Shown: positions 1 through 16,260, counted from the stretch's first letter. The stretch is 64,000 nt of DNA from Auanema rhodensis (GCA_964057225.1 OZ059899.1:12462001-12526000); one strand, 5' to 3'. Notes: generated by a model from the letters alone, not told the origin. Numbers and translations: made by a program.

Positions 1-622
1 CTCGCAGCGTAGCCCAACCCATACGACATAAGCCATCTTTAATGATGGTAGCTTCATAATAATATTTTCCTATTATATAATAATTATAATTTGTAATGAT
101 AGTATGCGAGAAATACCTTTAGCATGTACTCCAGCCATGCAACGTGCACCACACCATTGTCCATTTTCGCTGCTACATTCGAGTTCTCCTTGTCTTAAGC
201 CTAAGCCAGCATCTCTATCACCAATATTCATTTTCCATCCTTGCTTAACTAATTTGAAGATTGAAAATACTCTGTATCTACAACCATACTTAATGATTTG
301 GTTTTAACTTTAGGATCAAGAGCGCTTTTTCTATTTTCCCAAACAATCTGAACCACAGGCAGACAAAAAGCCCCCGTTTTACCACTTCCAGTTTCTGCAG
401 CCTGGATTCATCTTTTATTCGAGAAAAAGAAAAGTTTAACTTACTATGAGAACATCTCCCCCTCCTAGAATACATGGAACAGCTTCACATTGAATAGCCG
501 TTGGGATTCTTACAATAAGCGATTATAGCTAGAACAAAATATCAAATTACTTACTCCCATCCAATTTTGGAAACAGACTCAGCTAGTTCAGGAATAACAC
601 CAAGTTCTTCAAAAGCCGTCAT
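1..622 (-). CDS. DDX1: ATP-dependent RNA helicase DDX1, 5' part (runs off the left edge)
   Basis: DEAD-box RNA helicase of the DDX1 family, known for RNA processing, tRNA-ligase complex and RNA clearance roles. Five exons read on the minus strand: 555-622, 445-508, 290-401, 117-248 and 1-69 (continuing outside). Splice phases all fit. The start MTAFEELGVIPELAESV aligns with the DDX1 N-terminus. The Q-motif region (PTAIQCEAVPCILGGGDVL) and Walker A motif I (AAETGSGKTGAF) follow. Next comes the beginning of the SPRY insert that is unique to DDX1 (WKMNIGDRDAGLGLR, then KYYYEATIIKDGLCRMGWAT). Introns are about 45-50 bases. The ATG lies three bases after a TTCCAG acceptor, which fits a trans-spliced nematode mRNA. 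The gene is only 197 bases downstream of lars-2 on the same strand. DEAD, helicase C and the SPRY remainder are outside the window. Identification is firm because the SPRY domain sits inside the helicase core. Confidence 0.93.
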
Positions 623-624
623 AG

Positions 625-633
625 CTGGAACTG
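625..633 (-). promoter_or_regulatory. Candidate trans-splice acceptor of the DDX1 gene
   Basis: On the minus strand TTTATCAG is followed by TTCCAG, ending two bases before the ATG at 622. No upstream donor is evident in the short gap to lars-2, so these acceptors most simply receive a spliced leader. Which of the two AGs is used cannot be decided from sequence. Confidence 0.4.
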
Positions 634-820
634 ATAAATAGGTCAATGACGTCAACTCAAACAATAAAATAGAAAAAATGAAAATGAAACATTTTTAACA
701 TTCAAATTTTGAAAAAAAAAATTTATCACTTGTAATTCCTACGTTCCTAATATATTATAATATTTAAAATATATGTCAACAATAACAATAACAATCATAC
801 AAAAACCTAGGAAACCCGTT

Positions 821-4459
<3,639 letters not shown>

Positions 4460-5233
4460 ATTTGTTCCATCAACTAAAATTCTTTTTGAAATTCTCACAC
4501 TGCAAAAGAATAAAATACTTTCGACGAGGGGCGAACAACATCTTCAATCTAAATATTGCTCAAGATAAAATTGTTTATATTAATCTAAGCTTACAACTTC
4601 ATGAATTGAACAATTTAAAGCAGAGTATGTCCAATAAATTAACAATTTAGAACTCTAAGCATAAAGTATACATATATAGAAATATATAGATATATATAAT
4701 TTTATATAATTATATACACCAATCTAAACTGTTTAGTGTCAGTGACCTCGTAGAAAATAGAGAAAGGGTAGATAGCATATAAGAGTAAAATATAGAGAAT
4801 ATTACCGAATGGCATGAAACAACATTGAACGAAATACACTGAACATTATAATGCATTTTACAAATTTGGTTGGGGTACGGAAGGTGCTGCACAGCCGGTA
4901 TGCAAACGACAAGGGTCATCTCTGATAAACAAGTCATGATTTCTCTTTAAGAACCAAGAAGAAAATAAACCTAACCAATATGATTATAAGTTGATGCAAA
5001 TAAAACCATCATTTATTTACATTATAAAGAAGTGGATACATGACGAAGCACCTAAGCTCTATTGGACAAGTTGTAAGATCATAAATTGCTACCCAAAAAT
5101 GATAATTTGATAAGGTGCGCTAGAAAAACAGCGACAGGAAATGCTTCATATTTTACGCAATTCTGTAGCAAAAGTTTGGAATGTGCACCTGCTCAGAAAT
5201 AAAATTGAGATAATAAATAGTCTATAAATCTGA
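4460..5233 (-). other. Intergenic gap between SNRK-type kinase and lars-2
   Basis: About 770 bases without convincing coding sequence. The frame upstream of lars-2 follows a TTTTGCAG acceptor (exon side begins at 4500), which may be a trans-splice site or the 3' end of an upstream intron. An AATAAA hexamer on the minus strand at 5012-5017 is a fair poly(A) signal for the kinase gene, about 220 bases after its stop. The rest is AT-rich sequence. Confidence 0.45.
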
Positions 5234-8200
5234 TTATTCAAAACAATTAAATCGTGGGAAAGTAGAATTATTAAGCCATACATTGACTTTTTCACAGCGT
5301 GGCTGATCAAAAATTAATTTTGGATCCAGACGTTTATGCTTCGCATACTTCAAATAGTCTACATCCTGAATAAACGAATTATATATTAGTGAAATAAACA
5401 TAAGAAGAGTTACCTCGTTTTCATCCCCGTCCTTTTCTGAAGAACAACCCGAATCACTTCTTCGGTCTAGTACAGCATCAGCCGATGAATCCGAAAGATC
5501 AAATACGATATCAGAAGAAGATTCTTCAGAACTCAATACATCACCTACAGCTTCATCATTCTTAAAATAATAATTTGAATTGTAAACCATGCACATCCCT
5601 AACCAATACGCTAATATCAAGATGAGATTTGGTTTGTCGTAAACGTTTAATCCATTCACGTCCTTTAAAGGATTGTTCAACAGTAGTCCCTAATTCTCTA
5701 GGAGGCGTTCCCAGCCAACATTCGACATTAGCGCTGGAAGAATTAACAAAAACACCCGTCCAATCTTGTAGTATACGTTCTGCAGTATGTGATCTAAAAT
5801 TAACGATAATAACAAGTAGAGAATAAAAACAATACCGTTGAAGTAACCGTGCTCTAATTCGTTGTCCTTTATCACTATCTAATTGTGGCATTTCTAGGAT
5901 TGGGAGTAGCTGTTGAATAGTGCAAGGAGTTACATTGCTATCACTGGGGCCGTTCCTGCACATGATACTTATAAAGCAATCATGAATCATAAAACCTTTT
6001 TACCTTTTCTCTTTCACTGTACTTTCTTCTTGTGAAGCTGTAGGTTCAGTAGGTTTGCTAGGATTAGGCAAAAAAGGATTATGTGAGGGGGCTGTTCCAT
6101 TTTGTCCTCCTGAATAATAATTTAATTTAAAGCCCTGCAGGGAAAAATCACCATCTCCCTTGTCCTCATCATCCTTCTCTTTGTCGTAGCTCTTTCTGTT
6201 GCAGTATTTAGAAGCTATTAAGGAGAGTCGTTTTCCTTCTTCGTCATCTGATGCTTCAGATGAAGAACAACTGAAAACAAAGAAATTTGAGAATATACCA
6301 AAAATTCAGGCGGATCAACAAACCTTGTGCTCCGCCGACTTCTGGCTATGAAACGCTGGTGCTGCTCGTAGCGCCTATGGGAAAAGCAAATGAGAATGGT
6401 ATAAAACATAAAACAAATAAAAAAGAGCAAGGACAGATTTGGTGCAATTTTACCTGCAGACGTCGGGAGAAACAACAGCATGACGAGGACGTATCATACG
6501 AACGGCACTGTAAAGTATTAGTGAAGCGGACAATTCGATACGTGTTAATAGGTTAAAATGCAAATGGATAACATATGGAGGAGCAAAAGCATTTGTGACA
6601 AAAAAAATTGTGATATGTTTTGAATACAAACCTATAAGTAGTCGGCTGTTGGGTAGATCCTGTACTTTTAGAAGGCTGCACTGGTCCATGGCGAGTTAGA
6701 TGTACTAAGCCTGTCGAAGCACTTCTGAAAAAAAGAAAAATTATTAACATTATAACTTGAAAACTTGCCGATTGGTTCTCGCTAGACCATCAGTTGGACT
6801 TGCCAACAAACTACTTGAGAAGGAAGAATCACCTTCCTCGCCTTCTTCACAAATACCTAGACAAAATATAACACTTAATGCAAAATATAAAACGTCGATA
6901 CCTAGCAGGTGAGGTGACGATGACAATTTTCTCATTCCACTACTCGAAGAAGCAGGGGCTACTTTCAGGCGAGCGAAAGAGGATAAGGTAGAAATGGCTT
7001 AAACGAGCAAAATAATAAAAAAATAAACAATTAGAGAAAGAAAAACGTACAAGGAGATGCTCTTCCACTACTACTAGGAGGAGGTGAAGGAGAGCGACTA
7101 CTTCTCAAGCTCTCAGGACTTGCAGCTCTTCTCGTATTTCCTGTGAAGAATTTAATATAGAAAGAAGTGTGAATAAAGCATTACCTAAACGGCTAAACTC
7201 TAAGAGATCATGCACAGCCTGTGGACTTATTCTGTCCTTCCCACTTCCACTAAACATGGATACAGAAGGTGAGGAATTTCTGTAAAAAAAATATTTTAAA
7301 ACTTTAAACGGAAAAATTAGATTGTTATTAAGATTATCTCTAACGCTCTCTCAATAGGGTGTATAAAATAAAAAATATCATGCTTCAATAAAATATTAGT
7401 GCGTAAGTGGCATGCAATAAAAACGAACAAAATACTGATGTTACAACATTGAAATGAAGAGTTAATAGTTGAGCTTCAATAAAAATAAACCTTCGAACAA
7501 GTCCACGAAGACTTCTGTTAAAGTTGAAATTTCCATTCCTGTCTTCTTCCTCACGTTCTGGCTCCGAGAAATTTCGAATGAAGCGAGATCTAAGTGTTGC
7601 GCATGCTGAATTCTCTTTTGCCGTATTTTCTCGATTTAAAGAAACTGTTTCAAGCGTATTATTACGATCTTCAATAATGGGCGACAAGTCATCAAAAGTA
7701 GCACATGGGCGCCCAATAAAAAGAGACACAGGACGGTCCGTGGGCTCAGAAGCAGATATATCGATATGACTCACATGCACATCGTCAGAGTTTTGATGAG
7801 CCCAGCTTTTCACAGAAATACTGTCCATAGATAATTGTCTAAAGAAAGACAAACACATAACACAAAAATAAATGGCATTCAAAAAAAACACTGAAGACAC
7901 ACAAGTAAATGCACCTTATTTTGACATAAAAACAAAAATATCCTACCTACTACTTTGTCGACTTGATTTCAAATATGTTGACAATTCTTCTTCACTTTCT
8001 TCCTTCAAATATTCGTTTATTTCTATACAATTTTAAGTTTTTCTAACCTTCAATATAGTGCAAGGTCTGGCCCGCCAGGAATTAGATCTACTACGACAAC
8101 GAGATCCAGCCACATTGGTCGCACCGGTTTTCTCCCTTTAAATTAACAGTTAAATGTTAAGTTTCGTCGAAAGTACAAACCCTTCCAGTGGGTCTTCGTC

Positions 8201-9686
8201 GGGAATCGGGTCTGATTCTTTGGCCATTAATTCTTTTGCCTTTTCTTCCCTGCATGACGATAAAATTCTCTCAGCGAGAAGATAGTAGGTAGCAGTTAGC
8301 GAATTGTATTCATCATTTTCTAGTGCGCTAAAATAATGATTTTACCGAGAACAGGTTATAGTTTAAAAAACCTGATAATTTCATGTTCAGAACCTATGCT
8401 TCCAGCCACCATCTGTTCTACAATGGTGGTATGCGCAGAGTGGGGTAATTCATGTTGCACAATCAGCGGTAAAGCCTATTCAAAAATAAATTTTATAAGT
8501 AAAAGTCATAAACATCCATACCGATGCATGGCCGCGATCACCCGCTGAAACCCAAGAATTGCTTACGATTTCAGGTAAATTAGCCCGTTTAGAAGGTTCG
8601 CGAACAAGCATTCGTTGGATTAAGCTAAAACGTTCAACATTTTAATATTTTGATATACACCATTCCTTACTTTTTACATGCTATGGACAACGAATCTGGT
8701 AAAGAATATTTACAATCTAAAATTCTGGTTAACGTCTCCGAATCATTCGTTTCTTGAAAGGGTAATCGTCCACAAACAAGCATGAAAAGGATGACACCCA
8801 ATGACCAAACATCTTAATTGCAAGAAAACAAAGTATTAAAACTGAATAAAGAACATACCGACAGCAGGAGCATCATATGCATCACCGAGAAGAATTTCTG
8901 GAGCAGAATATGCTAGACTGCCACACGAAGTTAATAACATCTTTCCGGGTTCATATAAATTACTGAACCCAAAATCCGTCAATTTAACCATTCCAATTTT
9001 TTCGAAAAAAACAACATTTTCAGGCTGAAAGAAAAGAATAAGAAAGTTATAAATAGAACAACATTACCTTCAAATCTCTGTGAACAACGTGCAAACGGTG
9101 ACAATAATCGATGGCAGTAATTATTTGCGAGAAATATTGTTGTGCTAATGGCTCAGCTACTCCCTAATAAATTGATAACAATTATAACGCAAAACTAAAT
9201 TAATCACCCACCTTTTCATGCCTCACTATGAAATCATGCATATCATAATCGCCCAATTCCAGACACAAAAACAATTTTGTTTGAGTGTCGATAACTTCAT
9301 ACAATCTTACAATATTAGGATGCTGTACTAATTTCATGCATCGCACCTTAAGAAATTAGTTTGAAAAAATTTATGAAAAATAGAACCTCCTGCATTATAT
9401 GTGCTTCAGATACAGGGTCCAAATTAGTTTTGTCGATTATTTTGCATGCCACCTGGTATGAATTGAATTATATATTACTTGTTCAAAAATATTCTAACCT
9501 TTTCGCCCGTGAATACATGTCTTGCTAGCTTCACAACTGCAAAATGCCCCTGACCAATCGTATGTTCAAGATCATACAAACCAGCTATACGAGCATCTTT
9601 TATATGCAAAAGTCTAAACTTCCAGTATATACAAGAATAAAAAAGGTAATGTAAGACTTTTTTCTTGAAGTAACCTCTGACGCCAT
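5234..9686 (-). CDS. SNRK: SNRK-type serine/threonine protein kinase
   Basis: AMPK-related kinase of the SNF1-related (SNRK) family. I read 26 exons on the minus strand totalling 2958 bases (985 residues), all phases consistent. First exon is 9675-9686 and last is 5234-5365. The kinase domain spans roughly residues 17-275: glycine loop GQGHFAVV, lysine in VACKIID (K48), HRDLKPEN (H139), DFG (D160) and SAPE. The activation-loop threonine T175 in [13 protein letters not shown] matches the site LKB1 phosphorylates in human SNRK. A UBA-like segment follows at about 296-335. The long serine-rich tail keeps the human-like [11 protein letters not shown] block. The C-terminal 150 residues ([18 protein letters not shown]) are also conserved-looking but I cannot name a domain there. 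One intron (6725-6768) starts with GC, not GT. The MASE start exon is tiny; other 5' exons are possible. Confidence 0.9.
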
Positions 9687-9910
9687 CGCGGCATACAAAA
9701 CCTTCTTATCTGTTTAAACGCATTAAACTCTGAAAAAATAAGTGTTACAAGAATATAACTGGTAAGAAGGAAATGAAAAGTGATAACTGAATGATTAGCA
9801 CGCGAAATAAAATTATGCAATTAAACAAGAGTTTATGTTATATGGACATGCAATCTAATAAATAAAAGTTGCAGTAAAGATTAAAAACAAAGAAAGACTA
9901 TTCTACTTAC

Positions 9911-9973
9911 TAAATAAGCTTTTTTTCAGAAGAATTAAGCTGATTTTCTAATAAATGCAACCGCTCTCTGGGT
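9911..9973 (-). CDS. Possible additional 5' coding exon upstream of the SNRK-type kinase
   Basis: A 63-base open stretch on the minus strand sits between a good acceptor (TTTATGCAG) and a perfect GTAAGT donor. In its coil-like frame it reads RPRERLHLLENQLNSSEKKL. Its end phase does not join cleanly to the MASE exon, so it may be untranslated leader, part of another isoform, or chance. Confidence 0.22.
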
Positions 9974-12616
9974 CTGCATAAACAGAAATAAAAATACGTG
10001 AACATACGATTGTACGTGGAATTTCGTTGCCGTGATTATCATAGTTTTTTATGCACACAAAGTTTGATAAATTAATTGTTTCAAAGCTTAAAGCTTGTAG
10101 TTAACTTTTTAGCTAATTTATAATAATGTGAACGAGAAAAAAACTCAGGTAGAGTCTGCAACGTTGATAAGATTGGGTGCTTAGTTATCAGCCGTTTTAA
10201 TTTTAGATATGATAGTAATATTTTACGCATATTTTTCTCTTATTTCGCATACAACCAACTTTCATATACATAACATGAAGACCATAAATTCTGGATGGCA
10301 GATAAAATTAGAATGACTTTCAGAACCTAACCAAATTTAGTTCTAAACAGTTCTATTGTCCTTCGAATTTTCGGCGATAAACTGATTTAAGTGAATAGGA
10401 CAGATGATTATCATGTGACTTTGTTAATGAAAGGAAATGTGGAAGAAAAAAGAGAGAGGGGAGCGCACCTGGTATTTAGACATATTTACTTTTTCGATAA
10501 GAATTGTTGCTAACATAACGAAAAGTTTTCATGTAGCACAATTCACTAACTACTGAGCGGAAGAAAAAATGAAAGAACAACGGAAGAGGAAGAACAAAAC
10601 GAAAGCGGAGGAAAGCGAAATAGGTTGATTCAGTTTCAGCCCTGCTTGTAAACGGACTATTTTCGGCAGAAGAAGCCATTCAGTAACGACTAAGGAAGGA
10701 TGTTGAAGCCTCATAAGCCTAAAGGAAAAAAGTCAAACAGAGTGAAATATCCTGGTTGAGTCTATCCAGGCGTTTGTGCAACAGAACGAAGGGAATATAG
10801 AACGTGTTTATGTCATCTGCAGAACAAAAGTTTTGTCAGGTGAACGTGTGAATGCTTATTATAGCGAGGCAATTCACTTCTGACTCTAGCTAAAATGAAC
10901 AGATGAATGGTTGGAGTATTGAAAGAGTAATTTTAGATGCGCCAGTGATCCATAAGATAAGTGGCTATGATATAGGTTCAATTTCAGGCAACGTTGATGT
11001 ATTTCCTGATTTACTGGAGTTAAATATAAAAGTTATTAGAACCTATTAAACCTAGATTCCAATCGAAATGAAAGCACTGGGCTGAGCAAGAATAGATCAA
11101 CTTCAATGATTGGTGTCGTAGTGTCGGCAAAATTAAAAAAAAGCTGTCAGCAGCAAATGAGAGGATGGACAACTCGATAAAGAAAACTAAAGCAACCATA
11201 ATAAGTGAGTGCATGATACAGATATATTATTTTCAGAGCAAAGTTAGCCATAATTCTTGGGGAAGGCTCGATATAAGTCGGACCAGCTCATGTGTTCACA
11301 ATATAGAAGGAAGTAAGTAAAGAAAAAGTACAAGTAATATGTACTCCAGAATTCAGTCATAGTAACAAAATATGGCAACAATCAAAGAATACCGTCTTAT
11401 GTCGATATGTCGTCATAAAGCATTATCATACATTGAATCCATGATTTCCAAAGTTGCAGAGATTGTTATTCGAGGCTTGCTACCCGTGGTGATAAGAAAA
11501 AAGAGAAGAAGCTGCAGAGAGAAAGATATCTCAACGATCTCTCACTTTGGCACTTATTGAAAGCTGTCCGAAGTACAATTCACAGAGAAAGAATGATCAT
11601 CTTCAGGAAAATCAGTGATGACCAGTAGGATAGTCGAGGGAACATAGGGTCTACGAGACATTCTGACGACAAAGAAAGCCATCACTATAATTGAAATTGA
11701 ATTGTGCCTCTCAGTCGGCTAATCAGGGCTCAGGCACAAAATCGCATAACAGAAAAACGCAAAAAAGAAGAAAACGGCGGCAATATCGCAAACGGAGCTC
11801 AGGCTTTTCGCCGTTTCAGTACGCTCGAAATCATTCATTCGAGGGAGGCATGCTGGAACAGACTAAAACTAGCAACAAAAAAATAAAATCATGCTGAAAG
11901 CGCCCAAAATAATGTCTGGTAACAACCAGCATGCCCATGCCATACACTTCCTTGTAAAGTCGTGTTAAAAACGTTGAGTGTTGTGAGAAATCCGTTATTC
12001 AAATGTCGATTGCTCGGCGGAATTTAGAAATACCTAGTTTGACATTCTCACACGCACGATTCCATTCTCTAACCTATATTAAAAACAAATCCACTAATCA
12101 TATATCAATAAAATGATGTAAGATAGATTGACTGAAAATCAATTGCCTTGTGAGTGCCTCTTTTGCCCTTTCTTTCCTTTGAAATTTTAGTGAATAAGCT
12201 TAATTCTGTCACTATTTTGTTACGTAGCTTCTTACTTTTAGCTATTATCAAACTTACTTGACTTATTTTTAGTTATTAAATATTATTATTACTTTTTTTG
12301 GGATAATAATTAAACTTTTTATCTCTATCATTCAATGGTAATTTATGCTTATTTTCTTGGCTTCATCACTGATTAAACCAGCAGTCCATTATAATTTTTC
12401 CGCTGCAATTGGCAGGAATTAAAACGTAATACTCCTATTCTAGTCAGTTTTCTTGAGGAAAATTTTGTTTTCGATGAATTCGAAGTCAAATGCGGTCGTT
12501 ACTACAGAACCGATGCTGTCACATCAGAAATACCCTTGTTTTTATTCCGGAAATTTGAATTTAGCATTAATATCTTTGGTATAAGCATCAGAAACAAGTA
12601 ATATAATTGTCAAAGT

Positions 12617-12622
12617 TTTATT
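12617..12622 (-). terminator. AATAAA hexamer, candidate poly(A) signal for the 13185-14626 gene
   Basis: Minus-strand AATAAA about 560 bases past the TAA at 13185. It is the best hexamer noticed, but nearer variant signals cannot be excluded in this AT-rich sequence. Confidence 0.3.
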
Positions 12623-13184
12623 AAATCATTACACATTAAATAAATAAAGGCAAGACTACAAAAATATGCTCTCGTTGCTACGGGAATAAAAAATGAACAA
12701 TTACCAGCCAGAACTGTGATGATCACACTAGGTCCAAAAAAGTCGACAAGACTAAGTTGAACTTCGATTGAGGTCAGTTAAATTACGGGACACGAGGTAC
12801 TCCGTAACGTAAAAACCACAATCAGAGAACAAAAGCATTATGAAAATCATTACAAAAAAAAGGTAGAGATCAACTTATTTTTACACGAATTATTAATTTT
12901 AGGATTTTTGAGTGCCTTATAAATTGAGCAAAGTAACACATATATGAACAAAGCTCGACAAAAACGAGAAACAAGAAAATAATTTTTAAATTGTACATAG
13001 AATAGTCGCATAGAATTGTGTTGTTCAGTGAAATCGTTCGAACTAACCCGTTTTCATGATTCTTTAAGAAATAAATAAATTCGAACTACCTCACTAAGCA
13101 ACGAACGGACTACAAGCTACGGACCCGTATCAACTGCAATGATTGGGTATTGGTTAAAGTAATAAGTTACAGCGCATCACAGTT

Positions 13185-14626
13185 TTAAACGTTTCTGATG
13201 AGTAACATCGGCGCTGGCTTCGTATGGAAACTGTAATTTTCGGACTGAGCATTTCGGGCGTAATAGGGATATGGCTCTACCTCACTACTCTTCCGCTTCT
13301 TTGGCGAAACTATTGGATTAATGGCATCGAGATCAGTCAAATTTTCTGAATGAGGTGGCGACATTACATCATCCGTTGATGATTTTTCTATCAACGGCGT
13401 CTGAAATAACGTGACAATGTGATAAAGTTTTACAAATGAGTCACTTACGTAAGTTTTCATTTCGGAATAGCTGTTGTTATTAAGGGAGAGGAAAAGCTGA
13501 TCACTGGGTTCTGCTCGAACGGGTTGCAGCGGGGAAGTGTTCCCGACGTCGCATAGTGTGGAAAGGGCGGACAACGGTTCCAATTCATACGACGTCATCG
13601 AAAGATCATATGTACTAAAAAACGCAATAAACACAAACACAGAAAAACAAAGATAGTACCTGTCGAAGCCATGTGTTGGAACTGTTGGAAGCGGAAGTGA
13701 AGATTCCGGACTTCCTCCCTCGGTGGCGGACTCAGAAATAGTGGAATAGCAATCATATATACTCAACCGGGGATCACTATCATCAAGACTATCAAGAGGT
13801 GATTTGATTTCGGCACGACTTTCAGCACCATCCCGACCTAGAATGTCGAATTCAACCTTAGTTATACTGACTGACTAATGTTACCTGTGAGGAACGATGA
13901 TCCAATCATGTAATCGTGATACTGATTAGAATCTATACACCCAGACGACAACCAACAATCATTCTAATGCAAGCAAATATTAATTCATCACTATGACTGA
14001 TATCTACCTTAGGTATATCATGATCATCCAGTAATTCCATATTGATATCACTGTCATCAGCTTCACAAAGAGAATTGTCTGATGGATCCACATCATCCAA
14101 ATACTGAAACAGGACGACGTAAAGCCATGGCAAGATCTTGTTTCAAAATATTTTAAGACCATGATCACAAAACTTTCACAATACAACGACTCTTACGAAC
14201 CCTAACATAATGCGCACTAGCATCATCGTTAAAATGAAGTTGATTCAAATTACAATCATAACTAGATGTTATTAATGGATTTGATGAAGACTGAAATAAC
14301 TCAACATATCTCCCATTTACCACAATTTGTTTATGTGAACTTCAAATACTATACCTCTTTCCCCTTATACTCTCTTGTATCTTCCTCCACTACCTTTTCC
14401 CCATGAGATTTCAGGAGGTCCGATACAAAGTTTTTGATAAGCACTCTAGAACACGGTACAAATAAAATATTTATTCATCAACTTTCATCTCAAACCTTTT
14501 CCTCATCGCACTACCTCCACAACCAGCTCGACGTTTTTCCATTTTGTCATTACATTTATCAATAGCAATATTACATAAGTGACCAAAGACTTCCTCAGTG
14601 AGCTGATCAAGAGTATACGAATCCAT
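13185..14626 (-). CDS. Unnamed acidic, probably nuclear protein with weak SERTA/IER-like motif
   Basis: Eight exons on the minus strand: 14496-14626, 14355-14445, 14201-14290, 14008-14103, 13885-13963, 13660-13837, 13449-13614 and 13185-13400. They sum to 1047 bases (348 residues) with consistent phases. The N-terminal 60 residues are the most structured: MDSYTLDQLTEEVFGHLCN, a basic GCGGSAMRKR, then VLIKNFVSDLLKSHG. The basic-then-VLI pattern resembles the SERTA motif and the IER2/IER5 N-terminal box, but similarity is too weak to assign. The middle is acidic and serine-rich (DDVDPSDNSLCEADDSD), like a transactivation region. SPKKRKS near the C-terminus is a plausible nuclear localisation signal. 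A TTTTAG acceptor lies 16 bases upstream of the ATG; upstream exons or trans-splicing are both possible. I do not recognise the gene by name. Confidence 0.72.
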
Positions 14627-15241
14627 TCCTATGCCTACCTAAAATGATAACGATGCATAATATCGGATATAAAAATTCAAAACAGGTGATACAAGAAACA
14701 GAGGAAAGAAAGTGCTTCTATTACTGGACGACCTTCAAACTTCAGTCGGAATGGCACAAAAGCAACACGTTTTCACTCGTCTTAGAAAGTGACAATGAGA
14801 AATAAGAATTCTAACAAAAATTACAAGACCTTTTTAGAAAAATTTGGTTGGGATGTGTATATAATAGACTGAGAAATTTATTTATATTTATTTTTGCGTT
14901 CAAAGCTGCTGGAAAAGCGCGGAGTAAGCCATAGGAACCGTATATTTCTCAAGAAAATATAGTTTTATGAAAATTTAAAAGCTAGTCCTGGTGTTTATTT
15001 GATTTAAAAAATAGAATGCACTTAGAATATGAAGTTGCTCATTATATGATTTCATATGAACATTCTATATCAAAAAATGTGCAGGTTTTTCTAAGAATCA
15101 ATTCTTTTCTAAAAGTATCGATTCTATTTCGATCTACAAAGGCTGATTCATAGCGAAAATGCTTCACCAAATACAGTGGACATGCTGGACAAGAACTGGG
15201 CCCCTTCTCTAATCTGGAGAATAATCCGAACAAGTAAGATG

Positions 15242-16260
15242 GAAATGAATTTCAAATTCAAGATGGCGCCCAGTGTTTTTGAGGAGCGGTAGATTAGCGA
15301 TGGAGCGCATAAACGACACTTGTTTAGATTTCGCAGGCGACATTCGGCCGTGTGTATGTGTGGTTGGCTGGCGGTGATGATGGTGTGGTGGACCCGACTT
15401 GGCTGCTGCTGGCTAAGAGAGGCTGTGGGGTTGTGGGCTGTTGCTGTGTGCGTCTATAATCGCCGACGACGACGACTAGAAGGGAAAAGAGAAAGAGATG
15501 AAATGAGATGGGGGAAAGCAAAAGAGAGAGAGAGAAGGGACAGAAACAACCCCAACGAGGTTTGCATGGACTAGATAACAATGAAGTACAAAGAGAAGCA
15601 GAGAACCTTAGATAAAGAGCACTCAAAATGGAGAATGTTAGACAGTCAGACACAACGACACACAGCCCTCACAGACCACAGAATGTTCGGGGCAAGGCAC
15701 TGCTGGCTGCGATATTGGTGTATCTGTCGATGAGGCCGGGGAGAGGAAGGCTGTTGTGCGCGCTCGCGCCAAATAATGTCAGAGTCAGACAAGAAAACAC
15801 AACGTGTATGCATTGTGTGTCTGCCCTATCGATTCTTTTTAGTTTTCGGGCCGTTTGAGAGAGAACAGGTATAGTGGAGAGACATGGACACACACAGACT
15901 GACAGATGGGCGAACAGACACATAGCCAATTGTGACGCTCTCTAATCTATACGCTCTATCAGAGGCGTCTTACCATCTGGCAATCTCTCAGTTTTTCAAA
16001 CTCTCTATCTATTTTATTCTCCGCTCAGTCCAGCTAGCACCCCCCCCCCTTTTTTCCCTCTGATGTGGAGTGGCTGACTGGGCTGAATGGTTGCTGCAAT
16101 GAAGGGAGGGGGGAAAGCCTAGAGACTTAAGAGTGTGGAACAAGGCGGGTTAGCCGTAGGTCAAATGAAGATAAATACAGCACGACAATCGCAGTCCTCC
16201 GATTTCGTTTCGACTCTTCTGTTAGAGGCCCGTGATTCATAGATAACGTGATTGCACCAA
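15242..16260. promoter_or_regulatory. GC-rich block, likely promoter region of the 13185-14626 gene
   Basis: About 1 kb that is much richer in G+C and CpG than its surroundings, placed upstream of the minus-strand gene. It holds AAGATGGCGCC (15260-15270, like the YY1 motif), CpG triplets near 15460, a GCGCGCTCGCGCC cluster with GCGCCAAA (15766-15773, inverse of the E2F-type TTTGGCGC), and a run of ten C at 16040-16049. Open frames on both strands here (about 15320-15930) overlap each other, so I read them as composition effects. Confidence 0.4.
16040..16049. repeat. Poly-C tract (10 C)
   Basis: Uninterrupted run of ten C followed by T. It is one of several long G/C homopolymers in the window and could form a G-quadruplex on the minus strand. 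Confidence 0.85.

Larger units (their letters stand above)
9687..13184. other. Intergenic stretch upstream of the SNRK-type kinase
   Basis: About 3.5 kb between the kinase start and the 3' end of the next minus-strand gene. It holds a possible extra 5' exon (9911-9973), a minus-strand ATG context at about 10677 starting MASSAENSPFTSR, and the 3' UTR of the 13185-14626 gene at its right end. Short open frames elsewhere lack splice sites or family resemblance. Confidence 0.4.

Noticed and set aside
4460-4498. Longer lars-2 start at 4498
   Set aside because: The codon there is GTG; the first in-frame ATG is at 4457-4459.
15320-15930. Four overlapping open frames on both strands
   Set aside because: High GC lowers stop frequency; they overlap each other and have no protein-like match, so a promoter reading is preferred.
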